Of a stretch of DNA of 11,021 bases, positions 1-6,821 are shown piece by piece. The number at the start of each line of letters is the position of its first letter. Position 1 is the first letter of the stretch. Where the stretch lies: positions 1 through 11,021 of the forward strand of contig CAMQPJ010000023.1 in assembly GCA_947003675.1 (NCBI GenBank), written 5' to 3'. The stretch comes from an uncultured Collinsella sp. Its GTDB lineage: Bacteria > Actinomycetota > Coriobacteriia > Coriobacteriales > Coriobacteriaceae. The position numbers and the translations under genes are program-made. Below the pieces are notes generated by a model, which saw only the letters and a program-made list of their open reading frames with translations, was not told the DNA's origin and did not search any database.

Positions 1-92
1 CCCCCCCGCCGGCGGGCGGGGGGGGCGCGGCCCCCCCCCCCCCCCGCGCCGGGGGGGGGGGGGGGGGGCCCCCCCCCCCCCCCGCCCCCGGG
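1..92. other. G/C-only homopolymer stretch, probable contig-end artefact
   Basis: The first 92 bases contain no A or T. They include a 15-base C run (31-45), an 18-base G run (51-68), another 15-base C run (69-83) and an 8-base G run (18-25). Adjacent G and C blocks are mutually complementary. The stretch ends five bases before the ribosome binding site of the first gene and occupies the place where its promoter should be. It does not resemble any other part of the window. The simplest reading is low-quality homopolymer base calling or assembly at a contig end. A genuine homopolymer tract cannot be excluded from sequence alone. Confidence 0.75.
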
Positions 93-114
93 ACTTTGGA
101 AAGGAACGGACCTC

Positions 115-1602
115 ATGGCAGAATTCGACTTCGAGAAGCAGCTCACCGTCACGGAGACCGGCATCCCCGGGCTCAAGGTGGTGGAGCTCTCCGTCCACGG
201 AGACAACCGCGGCTGGTTCAAGGAGAACTGGCAGCGCGAGAAGATGGTGGCGGCGGGCATCCCCGACCTGCGCTTCGTGCAGAACAACATCTCCTTCAAC
301 GACAACAAGGGCGTCACGCGCGGTATCCACGCCGAGCCCTGGGACAAGTTCATCTCCGTGGCCACGGGCTCGGTCTTCGGCGCGTGGGTGGACCTGCGCC
401 CCGGCGCGGGCTTCGGCAAGGTCTTTACCTGCACGCTCGACCCCTCGCGTGCCATCTTCGTGCCGCGCGGCGTGGGCAACTCCTACCAGGCCCTGGAGGA
501 CGGCACCGCCTACACCTACCTGGTGGACGCCCACTGGTCCCTTGAGCTCAAGAAGACCTACACCTTCGTGAACCTGGCCGACCCTGAGCTCGCCATCCAG
601 TGGCCCATCCCGCTGGAGGAGTGCGAGCTCTCCGAGGCCGACAGGGCGCACCCGATGCTCGCCGACGCCCTGCCCATGGCCCCGCGCCGCACGCTCGTGA
701 CCGGTTGCAACGGCCAGCTGGGCCGTGCCGTGCGCGCCATGGCTGAGGAGCGCGGCCTCGCCGGCAGCTTCGATTACTGCGACATCGACACCTTCGACAT
801 GTCCGATCCGGCGGCCTACGGCAAGTACGACTGGTCGCTCTACGGCACCGTGATCAACTGCGGCGCCTACACGGCGGTGGACAGGGCCGAGACGCCCGAG
901 GGCCGCAAGGTCTGCTGGGCCGCAAACGCCACGGGGCCGGCCCTGCTCGCCCGCACCTGCGCCGAGCACGGCATCAAGCTGGTGCACGTGAGCTCGGACT
1001 ACGTGTTCGACGGCACGGCCGAGCTGCACACCGAGGACGAGGCGCTCTCGCCGCTCTCCGTGTACGGCCAGTCCAAGGCCGCCGGCGACCTCGCGGTGGA
1101 GGGGTGCCCCGCGCACTACATCCTGCGCTCCAGCTGGGTCATCGGCCGCGGCCACAACTTCGTGAAGACCATGCGCGCGCTGTCCGACCGCTGCGCGAAC
1201 GCGGACGACGCCCTGGAGCGGGTCACCGTGGTGGACGACCAGGTGGGCCGCCTCACCTTCACCGAGACCATGGCGGGAGCAATCTTCCACCTGCTCGGCT
1301 ACCGCGAGGGCGACATGGAGCCGACGGCCCCCGCGCCCTATGGCCTGTACAACTGCACCAACTCGGGCGAGCCCGCCAGCTGGGCCAAGATCGCCGCGAT
1401 GGTGTTCGAGCGCGCCAACGGCAACGGCGGCAAGGTGGTGCCGGTCTCCACGGCCGACTACTATGCCAACGCTGCCGGCCCCATCGCTCCGCGCCCGGAG
1501 CACTCCGCGCTGGAACTCGCCAAGCTAGAGGCCACCGGCTTCAAGCCCACGGATTGGTACGCCGAGCTCGAGGCGTACATGGGCGAGCTGCTGGCTGAAT
1601 AG
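115..1602 (+). CDS. rmlCD: Bifunctional dTDP-4-dehydrorhamnose 3,5-epimerase / reductase (RmlC-RmlD fusion)
   Basis: This 495-aa protein should catalyse the last two steps of dTDP-L-rhamnose synthesis in the cytoplasm: epimerisation at C3/C5, then NADPH-dependent reduction at C4. Residues ~1-185 are RmlC-like. GDNRGWFKENW (29-39) is followed by RGIH (69-72), whose H72 is the expected catalytic His, and by a Tyr near 135 that fits the catalytic Tyr. Residues ~190-495 are an RmlD short-chain dehydrogenase with the nucleotide-binding GCNGQLG (197-203), VSSDYVFDG (292-300) and the catalytic pair Y317/K321 in YGQSK. Each half is near the usual length of its free-standing family, so this is a full fusion. 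The ATG at 115 is supported by GGAAAGGA at 98-105. The gene is followed by an intrinsic terminator, so it may be transcribed alone. rmlA and rmlB are not in the window. The promoter is not readable because of the G/C tract upstream. Confidence 0.93.
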   Translation: MAEFDFEKQLTVTETGIPGLKVVELSVHGDNRGWFKENWQREKMVAAGIPDLRFVQNNISFNDNKGVTRGIHAEPWDKFISVATGSVFGAWVDLRPGAGFGKVFTCTLDPSRAIFVPRGVGNSYQALEDGTAYTYLVDAHWSLELKKTYTFVNLADPELAIQWPIPLEECELSEADRAHPMLADALPMAPRRTLVTGCNGQLGRAVRAMAEERGLAGSFDYCDIDTFDMSDPAAYGKYDWSLYGTVINCGAYTAVDRAETPEGRKVCWAANATGPALLARTCAEHGIKLVHVSSDYVFDGTAELHTEDEALSPLSVYGQSKAAGDLAVEGCPAHYILRSSWVIGRGHNFVKTMRALSDRCANADDALERVTVVDDQVGRLTFTETMAGAIFHLLGYREGDMEPTAPAPYGLYNCTNSGEPASWAKIAAMVFERANGNGGKVVPVSTADYYANAAGPIAPRPEHSALELAKLEATGFKPTDWYAELEAYMGELLAE

Positions 1603-1612
1603 CCAATACCTG

Positions 1613-1643
1613 CACGTCCACTTAACTAGGTTCAGTTGACGTG
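1613..1643. repeat. Imperfect inverted repeat after rmlCD
   Basis: CACGTCCAC (1613-1621) pairs with GTTGACGTG (1635-1643) with one mismatch, enclosing a 13-base loop. It sits between the rmlCD stop and the strong terminator hairpin. It has no T tract of its own. It could stabilise the 3' end of the mRNA or be incidental. Confidence 0.35.
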
Positions 1644-1670
1644 GGCCAAGATAATCGCTGCGTGTTGAAT

Positions 1671-1703
1671 GGAGCCCATTTCGGTGGGCTCCTTTCTTTT
1701 TTT
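1671..1703 (+). terminator. Intrinsic terminator of rmlCD
   Basis: A perfect 8-bp stem, GGAGCCCA (1671-1678) with TGGGCTCC (1685-1692), closes a 6-base loop. It is followed directly by a T-rich tract (1693-1703: TTT, C, then seven T). This is a textbook Rho-independent terminator about 70 bases after the rmlCD stop. The T tract is only on the + strand side, so it ends rmlCD transcription and not that of the convergent gene. Confidence 0.92.
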
Positions 1704-1738
1704 ATGTCTGCTATTTCCGCCAAGTCAATCGACGAGTC

Positions 1739-1758
1739 CGCGGCATCGCCGTGCCGCG
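1739..1758 (-). terminator. Hairpin after the minus-strand glycosyltransferase, possible weak terminator
   Basis: CGCGGCA (1739-1745) and TGCCGCG (1752-1758) form a perfect 7-bp stem with a 6-base loop, beginning three bases beyond the stop codon of the minus-strand gene. No T run follows on the minus strand, so as a terminator it would be atypical. It may instead be an mRNA 3'-end structure. Confidence 0.35.
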
Positions 1759-1761
1759 CAT

Positions 1762-3753
1762 CTATCCCAAGATGCGATGCTTGATACTCGAAAGAACCCC
1801 TCGGATGTAGATCCGTTTGGCCTCGGCATCATCATCTCGCTCGATATCGAGGCGCGGATAGCCGCTCGTGTACTCTACGTTTGGATTCGCGAGTACGTCT
1901 TTGCGCATGGTGGGGAACCGCAGCCAGAGCTCGGCAAGGCCCGTGGCGCTTCCGTAGATAGCGTTGAGGTTTGCGGCTGCTACGTAGGCGCTGCCGTGGG
2001 TGGTTGCGCGCGCATGAGGGGTGCCGAGGACGAGCTTGTCTTGCTGGCGCAGGAGGAACGAGAGCTCCATTACCTCGGTTTGGAGGTTCCCGTATTCGTG
2101 GAGTCGATCGATCAAGGCTTCGAGGTCGCTGCGCCGGATCATGAAGAGGTCGGAGCTTGCGGCCGAGAAGTTGCACGTTGCCTCTGCAAGACCGTTGTAA
2201 CCGCCGCCCATGTTGTCCGTGAAGTTGCGGTTGGGGGCAACGGGGGTTCCGTCCGCGAGGGGCACGGTGCCCGCTTGTGCGATGAGGCCATCGGGGTAGA
2301 AGAGCTTGGGCGAGACGATGCCTACCTCGGCTCGGCAGAAGTAGGAAGCCGTGGTTACGATGCAGTTCTCATCGTCGAACTCAATCTTGTCGGTTGCGAA
2401 GAGGATGAGGTCCGTGTCTAGAGTTTCGAGCGCCTCTCGTGCTGTCGCTTTGAGGCTTGTAGGGATGAGGATGATGCTCGTGCTCGAGATGCCGTGTGCG
2501 CTGCTTATAGATTCGAGCAAGCACGCAGTGTCTTGCGTGCTGTTGCTCATAACGGCTAAGCCGATCTTCGGAGCGGGTGAGGCATTCTTGTAGTCCACGT
2601 GATACACGCATGAGTTGCTGGTCTCCTCAACATGCGTCTCGATTCCTCGGCGCGAGAAGTGATTCTCCAACGCTGTGGCTCCGGCAAGAACGGCGTAGGG
2701 CTTGGACTCCATGACGCCGCCGTTGGTGGAGCCAGCGTGCACGCGCCAATGGTAGAGGACCTCGGGGATGTGGCAGATGCAGCGAGCGTGCTCTACGGCT
2801 TTGAGTGAAAGATCGTAGTCCTGCGCACCGGAGACCTCGTTGGGCGACAGCTCCACGCGGTCGAGGATGTAGCGGCTCACCATGAGCATGTGCACCATGT
2901 AGTTGTGCGAGTAGAGCAGATCGCGGTTGAAGTCGGGCTTGAAACGCGGGGCGTAGCCGGCGGAGTCATCTTCCTCGAAGTTGTCCTCGTCGCAGTAGAA
3001 GAGATCCGCGTCGGGATGTTCAGCCGCGAACGCCATGTAGCGCTCGAGCACGTAGGGGGAGAGCGTGTCGTCGTGGTCGGCAAAGGCCACATAGTCGCCC
3101 GTGGCGGCGCGAATGCCTATGTTGGTATTGCCGGCGATGCCTAAGTTCTCGGGGAAGTCAATGGTCTTGATGCGCGGGTCCGCGTAGGTGGTCAGTACTT
3201 CCTGCATGCCCTCGTTGTCCGGGCTCGCGTTTACCAGCACGAGCTCCCAGATCGTATAGGTCTGCGCGAGCACCGAGTCGATCATGTCGCGCAGGTAGGG
3301 CAGCGGCGTGTTGTACAGCGGGCAGATGATGCTCACGAGCGGGTGGAAGTCTGCGGGAATGGAGCCTTCCGGCAGGGGCTGGGGCTTGGGATAGCTCGCG
3401 TACGCGCCGTCGATGCTGGGATTCACCATGTCGAGGTCGCGGCGGATGCGCATGCGCTCGCGGCGAAGCCCCGTCATGGTGTCGAGCGCGCGGTCCTGAT
3501 AGGCGAGGGTGAAGTTGGCGGCGGATCCATCGACCTTGATGGAGAGGACGGGGTTGGCTCCTTTGGCCTGGGGCTCCAGGATGAAGAATTCCGCATGCGC
3601 GCCGAGGGGCGTGCCGTTCTTGGCAGTAAGGGCAAAGTCCGCGGGATCGGGCAGCGTGTTTCCGCAGCCCTTCAGCTCTGCTCGGTAGACTACCCGGCCT
3701 CCATCGGCCTCGAGTACTTGGGCGATGGTTGCGGTGATGGACGAAGCGATCAT
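1762..3753 (-). CDS. Large two-domain family 2 glycosyltransferase
   Basis: This 663-aa protein is predicted to be cytoplasmic and to transfer a sugar from a nucleotide donor to the growing surface glycan. Residues 1-~125 have no recognised motif and look beta-rich. Residues ~137-345 are a GT2 GT-A domain: VSIICPLYNTP (140-150), a metal-binding DHDD (226-229), QDYDL (311-315) in the position of the catalytic-base region, and YHWRVHAGST (334-343). Residues ~395-600 resemble a second GT-A fold, with KIGLAVM (396-402) and SPKLFYPDGLIAQAG (481-495). In this half the expected acidic DxD segment reads TDKIEF (454-459), so it is probably inactive. The protein recalls large rhamnan-type transferases, but donor and acceptor cannot be read from sequence. 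The gene is alone on the minus strand, with an upstream extended -10 promoter and only a weak Shine-Dalgarno (CGGA, 3761-3764). The ATG at 3753 is the most plausible start but not certain. Confidence 0.85.
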   Translation of the reverse strand: MIASSITATIAQVLEADGGRVVYRAELKGCGNTLPDPADFALTAKNGTPLGAHAEFFILEPQAKGANPVLSIKVDGSAANFTLAYQDRALDTMTGLRRERMRIRRDLDMVNPSIDGAYASYPKPQPLPEGSIPADFHPLVSIICPLYNTPLPYLRDMIDSVLAQTYTIWELVLVNASPDNEGMQEVLTTYADPRIKTIDFPENLGIAGNTNIGIRAATGDYVAFADHDDTLSPYVLERYMAFAAEHPDADLFYCDEDNFEEDDSAGYAPRFKPDFNRDLLYSHNYMVHMLMVSRYILDRVELSPNEVSGAQDYDLSLKAVEHARCICHIPEVLYHWRVHAGSTNGGVMESKPYAVLAGATALENHFSRRGIETHVEETSNSCVYHVDYKNASPAPKIGLAVMSNSTQDTACLLESISSAHGISSTSIILIPTSLKATAREALETLDTDLILFATDKIEFDDENCIVTTASYFCRAEVGIVSPKLFYPDGLIAQAGTVPLADGTPVAPNRNFTDNMGGGYNGLAEATCNFSAASSDLFMIRRSDLEALIDRLHEYGNLQTEVMELSFLLRQQDKLVLGTPHARATTHGSAYVAAANLNAIYGSATGLAELWLRFPTMRKDVLANPNVEYTSGYPRLDIERDDDAEAKRIYIRGVLSSIKHRILG

Positions 3754-3836
3754 GTGGATATCCGATCTGCAAGCGTGCTAGAAGCGCCGGGGCTACAGTG
3801 TGCGCCCGCGACGAGAGGTTTGGTGATTCGGGTCAA

Positions 3837-3845
3837 ATGATAGCA
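3837..3845 (-). promoter_or_regulatory. Extended -10 promoter for the minus-strand glycosyltransferase
   Basis: Read on the minus strand, positions 3845-3837 give TGCTATCAT: an extended -10 (TGn) plus the hexamer TATCAT. No good -35 hexamer lies 17 bases upstream, as is common for extended -10 promoters. Initiation would be about 75 bases before the ATG at 3753. The motif is preceded by GCTCCCCTT, closely matching the sequence before the promoter at 5174-5182. Confidence 0.5.
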
Positions 3846-3870
3846 AAGGGGAGCGCGCGCGGGGCTTCCT

Positions 3871-3879
3871 TGGTATCCT
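3871..3879 (+). promoter_or_regulatory. Extended -10 promoter candidate for the glycosyltransferase at 3949
   Basis: TGGTATCCT at 3871-3879 has the extended -10 form TGn followed by TATCCT. It would start a transcript about 63 bases before the ATG at 3949. It faces away from the minus-strand promoter at 3837-3845; the two are separated by about 25 bases rich in GCGC. The match is weaker than the other two promoter candidates. Confidence 0.4.
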
Positions 3880-3948
3880 TGTTCAGATACGAATGCGGCG
3901 GCGCTCCTTGGTGCGCCCAACCGCCATGTCCCCGAAAGGTCGTTCTGC

Positions 3949-5085
3949 ATGAAATCCGACGCTCGCGCGCTCGTTTCCGTCATCATTCCCGTGTGCAACG
4001 TGGAGAAGTACCTCGTCCAGTGCCTGGAAAGCATTCTTTCCCAGACGCACCGCGAGCTTGAGATCATCTGCCTGAACGATGGCTCTAAGGATGGCTCGCT
4101 CGCGATCCTGCGCGAGTTCGAGGCACGCGATCCGCGCGTGGTTGTGGTCGACAAGCCCAACGAGGGCTATGGCGCCACGTGCAACCGAGGCCTGGAGATG
4201 GCCCGCGGCGAGTGGGTTTCCATCATCGAGCCGGACGACTGGATCGACCCGGCTATGTACGAACGCATGCTTGCGCGCGCAGCCATGGTGGATGTGCCGG
4301 TGGACATCGTCAAGTGCCCGTGGATCGATGTGCACGACTGGGATGACCCTTCAACGCAGTACGAGCAGCAGTGCGTGTTGACGCACCGCCTGCCCAGCAC
4401 CACGCGTCCCGTGACCCTGACCGACCTGCCCATCATGGTGGAGCAGCACCCCAGCATCTGGAGCGCCATCTACCGTCGCGACTTCCTGAACGAGCGCAGT
4501 ATTCGCTTCATTCCGTACCCGGGTGCCGGGTGGGCGGACAATCCGTTCCTCATCGAGTCGTTCTGCCAGGCCAAGGCAATCATGACGTTCGACGAGGCGT
4601 TCTACCACTACCGCTGCGACCTGCCCGGCGCCACGTACAACCATAAGAAGGACAGCGCGGTCGCCCTGCCGTTCGACCGTTGGTGCGACATGACGGACAT
4701 CCTGGAGCGATTGCACGTGACCGACCGCGGTATCCTCGAGGCGCACTACATGCGCGGCTTCAATTACATCCACGGCGGAATCGTGGACGATGGCTGGGAG
4801 AACCCCATCGTGAAGGACGGTACACGCCGTGTGTTCTCGCGCATGGACACCGAGATTGTGCTGGGGCATCCCAAGCTTTCCCCCAAGCGCAAGCGCTTCT
4901 ACCTGGAGCAGATGGGCATAGCTGGCCGACGCGTGCCGGTGTGGCCGCGCGTGAAGTACTTCGCGAGCGAGACGCGCTTCTTCGTGAAGAGCAATGGCGT
5001 TCGCGGCCTGCTGCGCAAGGTCGGTGGTTTTGCGAACGGCAAGGCAGTCGCCGCCCGTCGAGCCAAGGAGAACGCAAAGGGGTAG
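3949..5085 (+). CDS. Family 2 glycosyltransferase (GT-A fold)
   Basis: This 378-aa protein is predicted to be a cytoplasmic nucleotide-sugar-dependent transferase in polysaccharide assembly. The N-terminal GT-A domain has VSVIIPVCNVEKYL (9-22), a nucleotide-binding Asp in LNDGSKDGS (42-50) and the metal-binding EPDDW (94-98). HPSIWSAIYRRDFL (167-180), GWADNPF (194-200) and YHYR (219-222) are typical of the acceptor half of this subfamily. The last ~60 residues are strongly basic, which could help membrane association. The ATG at 3949 has GAAAGG at 3934-3939, nine bases upstream. The gene sits alone between a divergent promoter region and the export operon; no terminator is visible between it and that operon, so read-through is possible. 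The sugar and linkage are unknown. Confidence 0.88.
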   Translation: MKSDARALVSVIIPVCNVEKYLVQCLESILSQTHRELEIICLNDGSKDGSLAILREFEARDPRVVVVDKPNEGYGATCNRGLEMARGEWVSIIEPDDWIDPAMYERMLARAAMVDVPVDIVKCPWIDVHDWDDPSTQYEQQCVLTHRLPSTTRPVTLTDLPIMVEQHPSIWSAIYRRDFLNERSIRFIPYPGAGWADNPFLIESFCQAKAIMTFDEAFYHYRCDLPGATYNHKKDSAVALPFDRWCDMTDILERLHVTDRGILEAHYMRGFNYIHGGIVDDGWENPIVKDGTRRVFSRMDTEIVLGHPKLSPKRKRFYLEQMGIAGRRVPVWPRVKYFASETRFFVKSNGVRGLLRKVGGFANGKAVAARRAKENAKG

Positions 5086-5173
5086 GGGTCCTGCTTGTGT
5101 TCTCATGAGCGCGCACCCGACTCTCCTGATTGTATGCAGCTCGTCGAGGCAAGAAATCGCGCAAGCGCCCCTG

Positions 5174-5182
5174 TGTTATCAT
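5174..5182 (+). promoter_or_regulatory. Extended -10 promoter of the ABC exporter operon
   Basis: TGTTATCAT at 5174-5182 is an extended -10 element with hexamer TATCAT. It would start a transcript near 5189, giving a leader of about 54 bases. No -35 consensus is visible at the normal spacing. It is preceded by GCGCCCCTG, similar to the sequence before the minus-strand promoter at 3837-3845. It lies in the only sizeable gap before the five-gene operon, which supports the call. Confidence 0.55.
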
Positions 5183-5198
5183 ACATTGTTCGGCAAGG

Positions 5199-5212
5199 GC
5201 GGCATCTGCCGC
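5199..5212 (+). other. Small hairpin in the leader of the exporter operon
   Basis: GCGGC (5199-5203) and GCCGC (5208-5212) form a 5-bp GC-only stem with the tetraloop ATCT. It lies between the promoter and the ribosome binding site of the permease gene. It does not cover the Shine-Dalgarno, so any effect on translation or mRNA stability is speculative. Confidence 0.35.
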
Positions 5213-5227
5213 TAACGTGCAATCAAT

Positions 5228-5234
5228 AGGGAGG
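5228..5234 (+). promoter_or_regulatory. Strong ribosome binding site that fixes a GTG start
   Basis: AGGGAGG at 5228-5234 is a near-perfect Shine-Dalgarno. It lies eight bases before the GTG at 5243, supporting that GTG as the start of the permease gene. No in-frame ATG occurs nearby. Confidence 0.75.
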
Positions 5235-5242
5235 CGTCGTCG

Positions 5243-6055
5243 GTGTCCTCACAGACTCTCGCAACCGAAAAGGCCCCGCGTCCGTATAAGAAGGACCTGC
5301 TCATCCTCGAGCAGCTCGTCACCAAGGACTTCAAGCTCAAGTACCGCCGTAGTTTCCTCGGCGTGTTGTGGAGCGTTCTCAACCCGTTGCTCATGATGAT
5401 CGTCATGTCCATCGTGTTCTCTTACATGTTTGGCAGCAACGTCCCCAACTTCCCGCTCTACCTCATCGTGGGCAACGTGACGTTCTCGCTCATGAGCGAC
5501 TCCACCAACGCGGCGCTCACGAGCATCATCAACGCCGCGCCTCTGCTCAAGAAGGTCAAGGTCAACCGGTACATCTTCCCGGTGCAGAAGGTCTTGTTCG
5601 CGCTCGTGAACTTCGCTTTCTCGCTCATCGCCGTGGCCATCGTCATGCTGTTCTTCCAGGTTATGCCCACGTGGCACTTCATCTGGCTGCCCCTGTGCCT
5701 GTTCTTGCTGATGCTCTTCTGCATTGGCGTGGGCCTGGCCATCGGCGCGCTCTCCGTCTTCTTCCGCGACATCATCCACCTGTGGAGCGTCGTCATTATC
5801 GCGTGGACCTACCTCACGCCCATCTTCTGGGATCTCTCCTTGCTTATCGACAAGGGCGCCCCGCACTGGATCATCATGCTGGTGAAGATTAACCCCATGT
5901 ACAACTACCTCGAGTTCATGCGTGACATCTTCCTGTGGCAGCAGAACCCCACGCCCACGGTGCTCCTCATGTGCATCGCGTGGGCCATCATCGCGCTCAT
6001 CATCGGTATCTTCGTGTTCAAGAAGACCGAGCACAAGTTCATTCTCTACGTCTAA
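5243..6055 (+). CDS. ABC-2 type polysaccharide export permease (Wzm/TagG/RgpC-like)
   Basis: This 270-aa inner-membrane protein should be the channel half of an ABC transporter that moves a completed lipid-linked glycan across the cytoplasmic membrane. It has about six hydrophobic segments (near 41-63, 71-93, 117-140, 147-173, 180-199 and 239-258). Family signatures are the amphipathic N-terminal stretch DFKLKYRRSFLGVLWSVLNP (29-48), FFRDI (173-177) and INPMYNYLEFMRDI (216-229). Length is normal for the family. The ATPase partner begins nine bases downstream, as usual for wzm-wzt pairs. It is the first gene of the operon, with its own promoter and strong ribosome binding site. The substrate cannot be read from the permease; rmlCD nearby suggests a rhamnose-containing chain. 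Confidence 0.93.
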   Translation: MSSQTLATEKAPRPYKKDLLILEQLVTKDFKLKYRRSFLGVLWSVLNPLLMMIVMSIVFSYMFGSNVPNFPLYLIVGNVTFSLMSDSTNAALTSIINAAPLLKKVKVNRYIFPVQKVLFALVNFAFSLIAVAIVMLFFQVMPTWHFIWLPLCLFLLMLFCIGVGLAIGALSVFFRDIIHLWSVVIIAWTYLTPIFWDLSLLIDKGAPHWIIMLVKINPMYNYLEFMRDIFLWQQNPTPTVLLMCIAWAIIALIIGIFVFKKTEHKFILYV

Positions 6056-6064
6056 GGCGGCACC

Positions 6065-6820
6065 ATGGCAGACGCTATCAACACTGAATACGCCATCGAG
6101 GTCGACGATGTCACGATGGTCTTCAACATGGCCAGCGAGCAGCTCAACTCCCTCAAGGAGTACTTCATCAAGCTCGTGCGCCACGAGTTGTTCTTCAAGG
6201 AATTCCATGCTCTGGAGCACGTGAGCTTCAAGGTTAAGAAGGGCGAGGTCATCGGCCTGGTGGGAACCAACGGTTCCGGTAAGTCCACCATGCTCAAGAT
6301 TATCGCCGGCGTGCTCGAGCCCACGAAGGGCACCGTGACGGTTCGTGGCAACATCGCACCCCTCATCGAGCTGGGCGCTGGTTTCGATCTTGAGCTCACG
6401 GCGCGTGAGAACATCTTCCTCAACGGTGCGCTTTTGGGTTACTCCAAGCAGTTCATGGAGGAGCACCTGGACGAGATCGTGGACTTCGCCGAGCTGCGCG
6501 ACTTTCTCGACATGCCTATGAAGAACTACTCATCTGGTATGGTCGCGCGTATCGCGTTCGCCATCGCCACCGTGGTGGAGCCCGACATCCTCATCGTCGA
6601 TGAGACGCTCTCCGTGGGCGACGTGTTTTTCCAGCAGAAGTGCGAGCGCCGCATCCAGAGCTTCATAGATTCCGGCAACGTGACCGTGTTGTTCGTGAGC
6701 CATTCCATCGAGCAGGTGGAGCGCATCTGCACCTCCGCGGTGTGGATCGAGAAGGGCCACGAGCGCATGATCGGTCCGGTGGACGAGGTCTGCGCGGCTT
6801 ACAAGGCGCAGTTCGACTAA
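6065..6820 (+). CDS. ABC transporter ATPase for polysaccharide export (short Wzt/TagH/RgpD-like)
   Basis: This 251-aa protein should hydrolyse ATP on the cytoplasmic face to drive export through the neighbouring permease. Walker A is GTNGSGKST (67-75), the signature is YSSGM (155-159), Walker B is ILIVDE (175-180) and the switch His is H213 in VSH. The region before Walker A (MASEQLNSLKEYF, 22-34) and ELGAGFDLELTARENI (102-117) are typical of the O-antigen/teichoic acid exporter subgroup. The protein stops right after the nucleotide-binding domain. It therefore lacks the C-terminal carbohydrate-binding domain that in some Wzt proteins recognises a chain-end modification. AAGGCGG lies just before the ATG. 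The next gene starts one base after its stop. Confidence 0.94.
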   Translation: MADAINTEYAIEVDDVTMVFNMASEQLNSLKEYFIKLVRHELFFKEFHALEHVSFKVKKGEVIGLVGTNGSGKSTMLKIIAGVLEPTKGTVTVRGNIAPLIELGAGFDLELTARENIFLNGALLGYSKQFMEEHLDEIVDFAELRDFLDMPMKNYSSGMVARIAFAIATVVEPDILIVDETLSVGDVFFQQKCERRIQSFIDSGNVTVLFVSHSIEQVERICTSAVWIEKGHERMIGPVDEVCAAYKAQFD

Positions 6821-6821
6821 C

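Noticed and set aside
96..545. Alternate-frame open reading frame inside rmlCD
   Set aside because: It is an Arg/His/Gly-rich shadow of the RmlC coding region in another frame.
1669..2421. Plus-strand open frame (250 codons) opposite the large glycosyltransferase
   Set aside because: It begins inside the rmlCD terminator, lacks a ribosome binding site, has no recognisable motif, and is antisense to the conserved C-terminal half of the glycosyltransferase.
5086..5242. Terminator between the glycosyltransferase at 3949 and the export operon
   Set aside because: I looked for a stem followed by a T tract and found none. The only structures are a GCGC-AA-GCGC element (5159-5168) and a small leader hairpin.
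5249..6466. Minus-strand open frame (405 codons) opposite the permease and ATPase genes
   Set aside because: Its composition is extremely rich in Glu, Asp and His, a typical reverse-strand shadow of hydrophobic and GC-rich codons; the + strand genes have clear family motifs.
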